A DNA stretch of 22,532 nucleotides, from contig JAWODJ010000087.1 of NCBI GenBank assembly GCA_046483315.1, positions 1-22,532 of the forward strand. Reading direction: 5' to 3'. Positions 1 through 7,868 of the stretch are shown one piece after another (within the stretch, counting starts at the first letter, position 1; each line of letters begins with the position of its first letter). A program made the position numbers and the translations under genes. A model generated the notes under the pieces. It ran no database searches and was not told where the DNA came from. It saw only the letters and a list, made by a program, of their open reading frames with translations. This DNA is from PXAP01 sp046483315 (GTDB lineage: Bacteria > Bacteroidota > Bacteroidia > Bacteroidales > PUMT01).

Positions 1-651
1 GATATAACTATTGAAAGGAACCGGACCGGGAAAATATCTATAAGTAGTAGTTGCAGTGATATTGTTATCGCCAGGAATTATATTTCTTATTCTTTTGCTA
101 ACTCAGCAATAAACGCTGTAAATGATGACATTTTTAATCTGCTGATTTACGGGAATTATATTGAAAATACGTCATCACTGGGAGATGGCTATGCTATCAG
201 GTTAACATCATCATCTTCATCAGGGCTTATTGAAAACATTATTGAAAACAATGTGATCTACAACGGGGTTACCATTGAAAACTCAGAATTCAATAACAAT
301 ATATTGCGTGACGGCACTTTTTCTGCAACAAACTGCAGTTATCTTAACAATATCGGTAATGGCGAACAGTTTGGCACTGAAGACGGCAATCAGCAGAATG
401 TTTTAATGTTTGATGTATTTATCGGCGACTATTCGGAAGGGGGCACCACCGACGGAATGTGGCAGTTAAAGGAGGGGTCACCTGCCCTGGGCGCGGGAAC
501 AAACGGGGTGGATTGCGGCATGTTTGACGGTTTGTATCCGTACAAGCTATCCGGCATTCCCGGTATCCCTGCCATATTCGAATACCAGCAGGTTTACAAC
601 AATAAAAACCAGGAAGTTGAAGTCACATTCAGCATAAAATCAAATAACTGA
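1..651 (+). CDS. right-handed beta-helix repeat protein, 3' end only
   Basis: The reading frame is open from the first base of the window to a TGA at 649-651, so this is the C-terminal ~216 residues of a larger protein; an in-frame GTG at 253 is not a convincing start. The visible part is rich in Asn, Ser and Ile, with short recurring strands such as 'IENIIENNVIYNGV' and 'NIGNG', as in parallel beta-helix (pectate-lyase-like) repeats. The end, with 'WQLKEGSPALGAGTNGVDCG' followed by a 'PYKLSGIPGIPAIFEY' segment, matches the closing coil and linker typical of secreted Bacteroidota beta-helix proteins (family knowledge). No sorting domain is seen at its C-terminus. It ends 8 bases before the next gene on the same strand, so the two are probably co-transcribed. 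Substrate and enzymatic activity cannot be told, and no catalytic residue was identified. Confidence 0.8.
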   Translation, partial: DITIERNRTGKISISSSCSDIVIARNYISYSFANSAINAVNDDIFNLLIYGNYIENTSSLGDGYAIRLTSSSSSGLIENIIENNVIYNGVTIENSEFNNNILRDGTFSATNCSYLNNIGNGEQFGTEDGNQQNVLMFDVFIGDYSEGGTTDGMWQLKEGSPALGAGTNGVDCGMFDGLYPYKLSGIPGIPAIFEYQQVYNNKNQEVEVTFSIKSNN

Positions 652-659
652 TAACAGAG

Positions 660-2813
660 ATGCTCTGTTTCAAAAGCAGACCAGGCAATAATAAAGACCT
701 TGTTCACCGGTGCCCCGGTATTAACTTCCTGCCAGGCATTATGATAATGGTTGCTCTCTTCCTGCATTCAACTGCTCTTTTAACAGCGCAGGACATTATT
801 AAGGCCGAGTACTTTTTCAACAGCGACCCGGGTTTTGGCGCTGCAACGGATATCCCGGTTGCCACACCCGCCGGCAGGATTGACAACCTGAGTTTTACTG
901 CCGATTTGAGCGGACTGCAGGACGGGTTCAACACACTGTTTATCCGCGCCATGGACGAAAACGGCAAATGGTCTCATACCTATATGCGCCCTTTCTACAA
1001 GGCTGACATCACGACTGATCCTGATCCCTCCAACATAGTGAAGGCCGAGTATTTCTTCAACAGCGACCCGGGTTTTGGCGCTGCAACGGATATCCCGGTA
1101 TCCACACCCGCCGGCAGGGTTGACAACCTGAGCTTTACTGCCGATGTAAGCGGACTGCAGAACGGGTTCAACACACTGTTTGTGCGTGCCATGGATGAAA
1201 ACGGCAAATGGACACATACATATATGCGCCCTTTCTACAAGACTGACATCACGACTGATCCTGATCCCTCCAACATAGTGAAGGCCGAGTACTTCTTCAA
1301 CAGCGACCCGGGTTTTGGCGCTGCAACAGAGATTGCTATAGCCTCCCCGGCAGGCAGGATTGACAGTCTGTCATTTGTTGCAGATGCAAGCTCACTCTCA
1401 ATGGGAAGCCACACAATATTTGTCCGTGCCATGGATGAAAACGGCAAATGGAGCTTCACCTGTATTGAGGAATTCTGCCGTTTGCCTTACACCAGTTTCT
1501 CTGCCGGTGAAGTGGTTTACGGCAATCCCACCTTGTTTGCCATCTCCTCTGAACAGGCCGATGAGAGTATTGTCTATCATTGGGATGTGGACGGAGATGG
1601 TGAAAATGACTACGAAGGTAAAGATGATTTCCAGCATATGTACGGATCGGCAGGGGTTTATATGGCCAGACTGGTAATTGGAGTACCGGACGAATGCCAT
1701 GACACTATTGTGAAGGAGGTGGTGGTCAGTCCCGCAGAGCTGACATTAGGGGGCAGTTTCACTGTAGAGGAAAAAGAGTATGACGGGACGAATGTTGCAA
1801 CTATAGCTGAAAATAGCCTGAATCTTTCAGGTATAATCGAAGATGATGATGTTAACCTTGGCAGTATCGAGGTTGAATTCAGCCGGTCCACCCCGGGCGA
1901 AGATATTACGGTTAATATTATCAGCGCAGAACTTACAGGAAATGACAGGGATAACTATCTGTTATCACTTGAAGGGGCCCCGACATCAACGGGCGACATT
2001 TATCTTTACGGAGATGCCAATTGCGATGGTGTTGTAGATGTGCTGGACTTAACGACACTGGTTAACTATTTCACAGGCCGGAATCCTGAGCCCTTCTTTA
2101 TTAAAAATGCCGATGTCAACCATGACGGAGTAATCAATGTACTTGATTTTATAGGAACGGTAAACATCTTTTTTGGCACAAAATCCGTTAAGGCTCTCAG
2201 CCTGCATCCGGAAGCAGCCCATCTCTACCTGAACAATGACGGCATATCGTTAAAGAGTGACGGGACACTGGCAGGGCTGCAGATTGAACTTACAGGCAGA
2301 TTGCCCGGCAGTCTGTCTCTCAGTCCGGGACTGGAAGATCTCAACTTGCTCAGCACCATAGCTGATGAGAAAATCACAGTTATTCTCTTCAGCACGGACA
2401 ACACCCCGCTCCCGGCAGGCGAAATACGGCTGGTTGCCTTTGATAACGAAGAGGCGAGGGTTGACTGGGGTAAAGTGGTAGCAGGCAACAGGGATGGAGA
2501 AAGTGTCCCCGTGATCAAACACACATTTGAGGACGCTGCATCTACAGGGGCCGGCAGTGCAACCGGCTTTGCAGCTTACCCGAACCCGGCCGGCGATATT
2601 CTTTGGGTGGAATTCATCAACGAAAAGAATGCACAGGCGATTGTTTCGCTGCTTAATATGGAAGGGCGTGTTGTAGATATGCGTACGGTTCCCCGAAAGG
2701 GATATTCAAAAATAATGTTTGATCTGAAGGATTTGTATTCAGGCATTTATATAGTGAGACTGGAACGGGGTAACATTGTCATCAATTCAAAGATCATAGT
2801 GAAACAGGAGTGA
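660..2813 (+). CDS. secreted multidomain protein: 80-residue repeats, PKD, YDG-like, dockerin, T9SS type A sorting domain
   Basis: This 717-residue protein begins with a long N-region and a hydrophobic stretch (about residues 24-43, ending 'LHSTALLTAQ'), read as a signal peptide. Three 80-residue repeats follow (about 48-127, 128-207, 208-273), each with 'KAEYFFNSDPGFGAAT' and 'RAMDENGKW'. Next come a PKD-like domain (about 275-360, 'YHWDVDGDGENDYEG'), a YDG-like domain (about 361-449, 'EEKEYDGTNVATI'), a type I dockerin (about 450-507) with two Ca-loop-like segments 'DANCDGVVDVLDL' and 'DVNHDGVINVLDF', a region that may be cohesin-like (about 515-625, 'LAGLQIEL'), and a T9SS type A sorting domain (about 636-717, starting 'AYPNPAGDI'). 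It should be exported by Sec, moved across the outer membrane by T9SS, and kept on or released from the surface. The dockerin suggests docking to a cohesin, and a cohesin-like lipoprotein is encoded next door. No catalytic domain is seen, so a structural or adhesive role is likely (inference). ATG 660 is used; Met28 and Met30 are less likely alternatives. Confidence 0.9.
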   Translation: MLCFKSRPGNNKDLVHRCPGINFLPGIMIMVALFLHSTALLTAQDIIKAEYFFNSDPGFGAATDIPVATPAGRIDNLSFTADLSGLQDGFNTLFIRAMDENGKWSHTYMRPFYKADITTDPDPSNIVKAEYFFNSDPGFGAATDIPVSTPAGRVDNLSFTADVSGLQNGFNTLFVRAMDENGKWTHTYMRPFYKTDITTDPDPSNIVKAEYFFNSDPGFGAATEIAIASPAGRIDSLSFVADASSLSMGSHTIFVRAMDENGKWSFTCIEEFCRLPYTSFSAGEVVYGNPTLFAISSEQADESIVYHWDVDGDGENDYEGKDDFQHMYGSAGVYMARLVIGVPDECHDTIVKEVVVSPAELTLGGSFTVEEKEYDGTNVATIAENSLNLSGIIEDDDVNLGSIEVEFSRSTPGEDITVNIISAELTGNDRDNYLLSLEGAPTSTGDIYLYGDANCDGVVDVLDLTTLVNYFTGRNPEPFFIKNADVNHDGVINVLDFIGTVNIFFGTKSVKALSLHPEAAHLYLNNDGISLKSDGTLAGLQIELTGRLPGSLSLSPGLEDLNLLSTIADEKITVILFSTDNTPLPAGEIRLVAFDNEEARVDWGKVVAGNRDGESVPVIKHTFEDAASTGAGSATGFAAYPNPAGDILWVEFINEKNAQAIVSLLNMEGRVVDMRTVPRKGYSKIMFDLKDLYSGIYIVRLERGNIVINSKIIVKQE
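801..1480 (+). repeat. three in-frame tandem repeats, period 240 bp
   Basis: The motif aaggccgagt recurs at 801, 1041 and 1281, exactly 240 bases apart. Copies 1 and 2 are nearly identical over their full length. Copy 3 is nearly identical at its start ('ttcaacagcgacccgggttt') and then drifts from about 1330. Because the period is a multiple of three, gain or loss of a unit keeps the reading frame, so copy number could vary between strains by recombination. Confidence 0.95.
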
Positions 2814-2878
2814 AAGGTGATTTATCACCCGGTTTCTTCACGAAGTTATTGAAGGGATATACCGGGATTGATTACCGT

Positions 2879-4288
2879 TCATTCCAGAACAACAGTCCCG
2901 TCAACGGTCTCTGTCAGTATATTGACTGCCTCTGAATCACCTATAACAGCATCCTGAATTTCAAGAATATAGGTTCCGGCAGTTGAAGGACTCTCCATAT
3001 CGAAGGAGAGAATGATGCCCTCATTGCCTTTATAGGGATTATTTTCCTGTGATCCACTTATTATCCTTACAATATTCCCTTCCAGAACGGCAATTGAAAG
3101 CATATGATCATCACTTCTGAATAACTCCTCAGAGTCGGCTATATATTCAAAGCCCTCAGGAAGGGTTATATCGAGGTTAAAACCAACGAATTCCTCCTCG
3201 TTTAGAATTTCCAGATCCACTGTCAGTGTTTCTTCCGCCTGAGCCGTTATATCATGAATTTTCATTATGTTGCCACTCTCCGGTTCCTGGGTGACAAAAC
3301 TCTGTACCTCACCATAGGCCGTGCCGATACTGTTGGTTGCATATGCCCGCACATGATACCAGTTTTGGGGGGACAAATCTGTCAGGTTGCTGGTAAATTC
3401 ACCCGTTCCGGTACCGTCTTCCGTGAAACCTTCATAGTCGGCATTATCAAAAGAGGGTGAGGGGTTCTCTTCGGTGCCCCATATAACACCGCGGGCAGTA
3501 ACCTCTGATCCGCCGTCATCGGTCACATTACCCCCGCACACAGCAGTATTCCGGGAGACAGAACTTACTTCAGCCGTAGTAATAGTTGGTGAAGATAATT
3601 CAGTAGTAGTGAAATTTTTGACCTCGCCATAAACCGTGCTGATACTATTGGTGGCCCAGGCACGTACATAATAAGTTGTATTGGCAGTGAGGCCGGTAAG
3701 GTTGCTTGTATATTGACCGGTACCGGTACCGTCTTCCGTGAAACCTTCATGCTCAGTATCGTCAAAAGAAGGATTCTCTCCGGTATCCCAGATAACACCG
3801 CGGGCAGTAACCTCCGATCCGCCGTCATCGGTCACATTACCCCCGCACACAGCAGTATTCCGGGAGACAGAACTTACCTCTGACGTAGTAATAGTTGCCA
3901 GTGATGGTTCAGCGGTGGTAAAGCTGACCTCCTTGCCGTAAACAACAATATCTTCATTCCTGATATAAGCTTTTATATAATACCTGGTCTCCGCTTTAAG
4001 GTTTGTAAGATTGCTCGTAAAGCCTTTTGCACCGGTTGGGGCACCAAGTTGTGTTTTTGGACCGCTCACCGTAACATTTGGGTCTTCTGAATAACAATGT
4101 CCATGCTGTGTAGCACCTTCTCCGATATCTATCACCTCTCCTGAGGCATTTGCTGAATTAGCAGAGATGCTGGTTACCTCTCCTGTCAAAACCATCATCT
4201 CCCTTTTAATCTTTTTACAGCTGTTCAGAACAATAAAACAGCTAAGAGAAAACAATAACAGTATTAATGTGCGGGATAAACTCTTCAT
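2879..4288 (-). CDS. lipoprotein with three Fn3-like repeats and a C-terminal cohesin-like domain
   Basis: I chose the ATG at 4286-4288 because it gives a compact lipoprotein signal: 'MKSLSR', a hydrophobic core, then lipobox 'LNSC' with Cys at residue 24 followed by KK. An ATG at 4324 or a GTG at 4333 would add 12-15 residues. Three Fn3-like modules of the type common in Bacteroidota surface proteins follow. Modules 2 and 3 are near copies ('SSVSRNTAVCGGNVTDDGG', 'YYVRAWATNS' / 'YHVRAYATNS'), and module 1 is more diverged. The last ~125 residues ('EETLTVDLEILNEEEFVGFN', 'LDITLPEGFEY', 'GIILSFDME', 'AGTYILEI') resemble a cohesin beta-sandwich. The protein is probably anchored in the outer membrane. 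It lies tail to tail with the dockerin protein, 65 bp apart, so it is a candidate surface receptor for that dockerin (inference). The cohesin assignment is by pattern only. Confidence 0.85.
   Translation of the reverse strand: MKSLSRTLILLLFSLSCFIVLNSCKKIKREMMVLTGEVTSISANSANASGEVIDIGEGATQHGHCYSEDPNVTVSGPKTQLGAPTGAKGFTSNLTNLKAETRYYIKAYIRNEDIVVYGKEVSFTTAEPSLATITTSEVSSVSRNTAVCGGNVTDDGGSEVTARGVIWDTGENPSFDDTEHEGFTEDGTGTGQYTSNLTGLTANTTYYVRAWATNSISTVYGEVKNFTTTELSSPTITTAEVSSVSRNTAVCGGNVTDDGGSEVTARGVIWGTEENPSPSFDNADYEGFTEDGTGTGEFTSNLTDLSPQNWYHVRAYATNSIGTAYGEVQSFVTQEPESGNIMKIHDITAQAEETLTVDLEILNEEEFVGFNLDITLPEGFEYIADSEELFRSDDHMLSIAVLEGNIVRIISGSQENNPYKGNEGIILSFDMESPSTAGTYILEIQDAVIGDSEAVNILTETVDGTVVLE
3410..3877 (-). 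repeat. duplicated Fn3-like module, 309-bp offset
   Basis: Bases 3483-3568 and 3792-3877 differ at one position by eye, offset 309 bp. The flanking module sequence is also similar, with a 6-base in-frame length difference (the shared gtaccgtctt is offset 315 bp). The duplication is internal to the lipoprotein gene and keeps the frame, showing module duplication or gene conversion within the gene. Confidence 0.9.
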
Positions 4289-4587
4289 TAAGGAGAAAAT
4301 TACAGCGACATACCGGCTTACCATAAAAAACACCTCTTAAACAATCATCATCATCTCTCTCACATAACAGAGGAAAGCCACGGCCGGAATTGAGTTACGG
4401 CTATCCTGATATGCTGAGTAACTGCCAGGAAGTAAAAAACATTATGCCATTTCCGTTAATCAAGTTAATCATACATATCAAATTTAGGCTATTTATATGA
4501 TAATGTCAAGAAGCACCTGCAGCACACTTTTCTGCCTCCGGCATCATAGCAATGCAAAAATCAGAATTGCGAAGCCGGATTTCACCT
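4289..4587. other. intergenic stretch, no convincing gene
   Basis: This gap lies upstream of the lipoprotein gene and should hold its promoter, which I cannot pinpoint. On the minus strand an ATG overlapping the preceding stop at about 4591 opens only a 15-codon frame with a hydrophobic 'GFAILIFALL', too short to call. The short CATCATCAT run near 4344 is not extended enough to call a repeat array. Confidence 0.5.
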
Positions 4588-4668
4588 TCATGTCTTGTTA
4601 CTGGTTATCTGAAAAAACTTGAAGAAATCTGCCCATATATCTTCAAAAAGCATATTTTCAGCATCCAT
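4588..4668 (-). CDS. possible 26-residue small protein
   Basis: An ATG (4666-4668) overlaps the stop of the preceding small frame as TAATG and opens a 26-codon frame to TGA at 4588-4590. The product contains an acidic/aromatic stretch 'MLFEDIWADFFKFFQ' that could form an amphipathic helix. The only support is the overlap, the composition and the position at the end of the SDR-SRPBCC transcript. It may be chance. Confidence 0.25.
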   Translation of the reverse strand: MDAENMLFEDIWADFFKFFQITSNKT

Positions 4669-4775
4669 TAATTGTAAACCCGTATGATGATCATATTTAA
4701 TGCAAACAACACAATAATCAACAATAAACCAGGCAATACCACGATGATATGATCATAATATCCGGAATTAATCAT
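4668..4775 (-). CDS. possible 35-residue single-membrane-segment protein
   Basis: The start ATG (4773-4775) overlaps the TGA stop of the SRPBCC gene in an ATGA arrangement, which would allow translational coupling. The predicted product has a short polar N-terminus ('MINSGYYDH'), one strongly hydrophobic segment (about residues 10-31, containing 'VVLPGLLLIIVLFALNMIII') and a tail with one Arg, an architecture like small membrane subunits. No family is recognised. T-rich codons can create hydrophobic frames by chance, so this stays tentative. Confidence 0.45.
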   Translation of the reverse strand: MINSGYYDHIIVVLPGLLLIIVLFALNMIIIRVYN

Positions 4776-5254
4776 AGCAGCAGATCCGCACCGCCCCTGG
4801 AGAAAATCTTTTCCAGAACTTCTTCACGATAGTTAAAAATACCCTCGAGCTGGTGGCGGATCACCAGGCTGTTGGCGATGGCTCCCAAAAAGCCACCAGG
4901 TGGTTTATACGAGACTATGTCTGTCATCATAACACCGCCCTCAACGGGTTCAATTAAATGCTGGTGATGCCACATAGAGTAAGGTCCGGATCTCTGCTCA
5001 TCTACAAAATACCGCTTTTCTTCGATATGGGTTATCTCGGTTACCCAAGTCATCTTAAGCCCTAATAATGGTTTCACGGTATAGGTAATTATCATTCCCG
5101 CGTACATCTTTTCAGGAAGATTGCCCGAAGTAATCACAAAATCCATGTATTCCGGGGTTATAACCTTCAGGTTTTCGGGGTTTGAAATAAATTCCCAGAC
5201 CTTGTCTGCTGAGGCAGGAACAAACTGTTTTTTATGTAATTGATAGAATGCCAA
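4772..5254 (-). CDS. SRPBCC (START/Bet v1-like) family protein
   Basis: This 160-residue protein has the SRPBCC pattern: N-terminal 'FVPASADKVWEFISNPENL', then strands including 'GMIITYTVKPLLGLKMTWVT', 'GPYSMWHHQHLIEP', 'GGVMMTDIVSYKPPGGFLG' and a closing amphipathic helix 'FNYREEVLEKIF'. Members bind hydrophobic ligands or act as cyclases/aromatases; no specific ligand can be assigned. The start must be TTG at 5252-5254: no ATG lies upstream before the in-frame stop, which is the TAA of the SDR gene 21 bases earlier in the same frame. The two genes are thus separated by one stop and six codons and surely share a transcript. In family knowledge, SRPBCC and YbjT-like SDR genes are often neighbours, sometimes with photolyase genes, but none is seen here. 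Confidence 0.88.
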   Translation of the reverse strand: MAFYQLHKKQFVPASADKVWEFISNPENLKVITPEYMDFVITSGNLPEKMYAGMIITYTVKPLLGLKMTWVTEITHIEEKRYFVDEQRSGPYSMWHHQHLIEPVEGGVMMTDIVSYKPPGGFLGAIANSLVIRHQLEGIFNYREEVLEKIFSRGGADLLL

Positions 5255-5272
5255 TGTATCTGGGATTTTATT

Positions 5273-6691
5273 TTAGTTAGCCATGTTCCTGATCATACCC
5301 CTGAAAATAATCGCATGGAAAGGTAAAACAGAATACCAGTAAATTCTGCCCCATAACCCTAAAGGCCTGAAGGTGGCAGTCTGATAAAGTTTGCCGTCTA
5401 TAATATTAAATTCAAGCCATGCTTCACCCGGAAGTTTCATCTCTGCATAAAGCAATAAACGTTTTTTACCTGAATCAGCAAAAAGAACTCTCCAGAAATC
5501 AATTGAATCACCGGCCGAAATATTATAATTGCTTTTTCTCCCCCTGCGCAAACCAACCCCGCCAAAAACTTTATCAACAAACCCTCTTAATTCCCACAAC
5601 CAGGAGGCATAGTACCAGCCATTCTGCCCTCCGATAGCCCAGATTTTCTTTAAAACAACATCCTCATTACTAACCTCGGCAACCCTTTTATCCTTAAAAC
5701 AACCATAAGAAGGCACGTCAATAAGACTTGATATTCCATCTTTCATTAACTGGTTGTTAAGTGCATCAGTCCAGCTTGATAATACCTCCTGCTGCTCAAT
5801 CTTATCAAATGCGAGCCTTACAGCATCATCATAACTGATTAAATCAATACCCAGAATATCCTGCAAATCATTCTCACTGCATGTAACTTCAACTTTCATG
5901 CTGTTAACAAGATTCACGGCAAGTTTATAGGAAGTGGACGTTATAAAATATAACCAGTAGGAAGATAATTTAGGAGTCATTACAGGTACAACAAATACTC
6001 TACGCTTCAGCTTCCGTATTTTTGCAAATTTCAAGAGCATTTCTTTATAGGAAAGGATATCCGGGCCGCCAATATCGAAACTCCGGTCATATGCAGGCTT
6101 ATTGAATAAAACACCTTGTAAATACTCAATAACGTTACTTATGGCAATTGGTTGTGATTTTGTACTTAACCAGCGCGGGGCGACCATAAGCGGTAATTTC
6201 TCTACAAGATCCCGGATTATCTCAAATGATGCACTCCCCGACCCGACAATAATTGCCGCTCTAAGAGTGGTAAGATGATATGAACCGCTTGACAGGATTT
6301 CCTCAACCGCTTTTCTTGAAGAGAGGTGTTTCGAAAGCTTCTCATTATTAACTATCCCGCTTAAATATATTACCTGTCTGACATTCGTTTGCTCAATTCT
6401 TTCTCTGAAATTCAAAGCAGATTCCTTCTCAAGATTTTCAAAATCATCAATAGAGGCAGACATTGAATGGATCAGGTAATAGGCTGCGTCGATATCTTCA
6501 GGAATAGACATCAGCGAAGACTTATCCAAAAAGTCCGCAGTAATAACTTTCAGATGGGGCGAATTATATCTGGCAGCATTAAATCTTTTAATATCCCGGG
6601 TGCAGCATATAACGTTATGCCCTTCATTAAGCAAAACAGGCAATAGTCTTTGGCCTATATATCCGGTGGTTCCGGTCAGCAGTATCTTCAT
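5273..6691 (-). CDS. SDR-family NAD(P)-binding oxidoreductase with DUF2867-type C-terminus (YbjT-like)
   Basis: This is a 472-residue protein starting at ATG 6689-6691. The N-terminus 'MKILLTGTTGYIGQRLLPVL' carries the extended-SDR GxxGxxG nucleotide site (G7, G10, G13). 'AAYYLIHSMSAS' is typical of the atypical SDR group that includes E. coli YbjT, and 'RQVIYLSGIV' is a following core strand. The region after about residue 330 ('WAIGGQNGWYYASWLWELRG', 'GDSIDFWRVLFAD', 'ATFRPLGLWGRIYWYSVLPF') matches the DUF2867-like C-terminal domain found with these SDRs. Length is normal for that architecture. Substrate is unknown; no classical YxxxK catalytic pair was assigned with confidence. It is the first gene of a minus-strand unit with the SRPBCC protein and possible small ORFs. 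Confidence 0.9.
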   Translation of the reverse strand: MKILLTGTTGYIGQRLLPVLLNEGHNVICCTRDIKRFNAARYNSPHLKVITADFLDKSSLMSIPEDIDAAYYLIHSMSASIDDFENLEKESALNFRERIEQTNVRQVIYLSGIVNNEKLSKHLSSRKAVEEILSSGSYHLTTLRAAIIVGSGSASFEIIRDLVEKLPLMVAPRWLSTKSQPIAISNVIEYLQGVLFNKPAYDRSFDIGGPDILSYKEMLLKFAKIRKLKRRVFVVPVMTPKLSSYWLYFITSTSYKLAVNLVNSMKVEVTCSENDLQDILGIDLISYDDAVRLAFDKIEQQEVLSSWTDALNNQLMKDGISSLIDVPSYGCFKDKRVAEVSNEDVVLKKIWAIGGQNGWYYASWLWELRGFVDKVFGGVGLRRGRKSNYNISAGDSIDFWRVLFADSGKKRLLLYAEMKLPGEAWLEFNIIDGKLYQTATFRPLGLWGRIYWYSVLPFHAIIFRGMIRNMAN

Positions 6692-7054
6692 TATATAAAC
6701 TTAAACAGTAATGGTTTTTTTGTTTCTTTTTCCGGAATGTTCAAAAGTTTCTTATGGAGTAGTCCGGCAATATATGTTTATATATTTAAGCCATTCTATA
6801 AACAAACAAACGAGACAAAAGTTCGGCAAATAATGTAATCCCTTTAAATTGCAGGGCAACCAGAAAATAAGTCTGTATCCATTTAATTTAACATTTTGCC
6901 TTATTTACTTCATGGGAATAAAGTCAGGATTGTTTTGACAACGTTACTGCCCAATTAAAGTAATCAATATCATGCAAGAGAGGCTGCTTAAAAAAACAGC
7001 CTCTCTTTTACATTACAATACCAGCAAAGAAACAAAAATATCTTTGAATATCTC
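6692..7054. other. intergenic region upstream of the SDR gene
   Basis: An AT-rich gap between the FAS1 gene end and the SDR start. It contains the hairpin described at 6976-7010 and must hold the SDR promoter. I could not find a clear Bacteroidota TTTG/TAnnTTTG pair. No coding frame is convincing: the plus-strand frame running out of the SDR 5' end (to 6838) has Phe/Tyr-rich low-complexity content. Confidence 0.5.
6976..7010. terminator. intrinsic-terminator-like hairpin
   Basis: An 11-bp perfect stem (6976-6986 aagagaggctg pairs with 6997-7007 cagcctctctt) closes a 10-base A-rich loop. On the plus strand it is followed by a short T run ending at 7009. On the minus strand the T tail is only two bases, although the loop supplies a T run. 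It lies 45 bp past the stop of the FAS1 gene and upstream of the SDR gene, so it most likely ends the FAS1 transcript. The loop-and-stem style is common in Bacteroidota. Confidence 0.75.
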
Positions 7055-7519
7055 TTATTCCAAAGGTAATAATACCATGTCAATAATATGAATTATGCCG
7101 TTGGAGGCTGAAATATCAGGTTTAACAATGCTGACCTCCTGTCCTGCAATATCGGTAATCACACCTGCCGAATTCACTGAGAATGTTTCACCCAGAAGAG
7201 TTGTGATTGTTCGCGGGCGTACAGGTGGAACCACACTGTTTGCAGCACGACGACCCTCAGCAACGTGGTAGAGTAATACGTCCAGAACAAGTTCGGCTGG
7301 AAGATCGGTGATTCCGTCAATTCCAAGAGCACCGTAAAGTCCTTCGAAAGCCTCATTGGTCGGGGCAAAAACAGTAAACTGGTCGGTACCGTTAAGGAAC
7401 AGATCAACGAGACCGGCGTCAAGTACCAGGGCGGACAATAAAAAAGTATTTAAAATCATCTTACGCCCAAAAATTTCATAAATTCTGCTTTTCATTGTAA
7501 TATTTTTTTTGTTTGACAT
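7055..7519 (-). CDS. fasciclin (FAS1) domain protein
   Basis: This 154-residue product is essentially one FAS1 domain: 'LSALVLDAGLVDLFLNGTDQ' (first helix), H1 box 'FTVFAPTNEAFEGL', central 'LLYHVAEGRRAAN' with the YH pair, and H2 box 'NGIIHIIDMVLLPLE' at the very end. FAS1 domains mediate adhesion or act as small extracellular modules. Oddly, no usual signal peptide or lipobox is seen: the N-terminus 'MSNKKNITMKSRIYEIFGRK' runs straight into the first domain helix, whereas Bacteroidota relatives are usually exported (family knowledge). The N-terminal hydrophobic helix might serve for export, or the 5' end may be altered. ATG 7519 was used; ATG 7495 is an alternative. It appears monocistronic, followed by the hairpin at 6976. 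Confidence 0.9.
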   Translation of the reverse strand: MSNKKNITMKSRIYEIFGRKMILNTFLLSALVLDAGLVDLFLNGTDQFTVFAPTNEAFEGLYGALGIDGITDLPAELVLDVLLYHVAEGRRAANSVVPPVRPRTITTLLGETFSVNSAGVITDIAGQEVSIVKPDISASNGIIHIIDMVLLPLE

Positions 7520-7868
7520 CAGATCATAAACATCAAAAATTATTTGATTAATATTTTATGTTTTTTATTAAACATTAATATTTTTAGACTATTCATATTT
7601 ATTTGTCGAAAGAAATTTTGAACCCAAATTTTTTAAAGTCTGCCAGAATAAAATACTCATAGGAACATATTACTCACTTGTAGCATATTTTCCCCAACTG
7701 CATACTCAAAGATTTAATAATCGTAATTTCTTACCCTACTTTTGAAAGCACTGGAAGCCAGAGGATCCCGTCTTGATATTCTTATTTAACCACATAATAC
7801 AAAAGCACAGTTGGTATATAATTTGATTTAATGAATCATGTATATCAATTTAAATATTGATCACAACT
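7520..7868. other. AT-rich intergenic region between divergent genes
   Basis: This gap separates the FAS1 gene (minus) and the orphan gene (plus), so promoters in both directions are expected. The part next to FAS1 (7520-7640) is extremely AT-rich. No consensus promoter pair, hairpin or coding frame stood out by eye. Confidence 0.5.

Noticed and set aside
704..1459. Several minus-strand frames of 70-145 codons opposite the repeat region
   Set aside because: They mirror one another with the 240-bp repeat and lie fully inside the strongly supported secreted protein gene; they are shadows created by the repeats.
2816..2829. Small hairpin ggtga/tcacc after the dockerin gene
   Set aside because: Only a 5-bp stem with no T tract following; not convincing as a terminator.
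6650..6838. 62-codon plus-strand frame across the SDR start
   Set aside because: Overlaps the well-supported SDR N-terminus in antisense and runs into AT-rich DNA; composition not coding-like.
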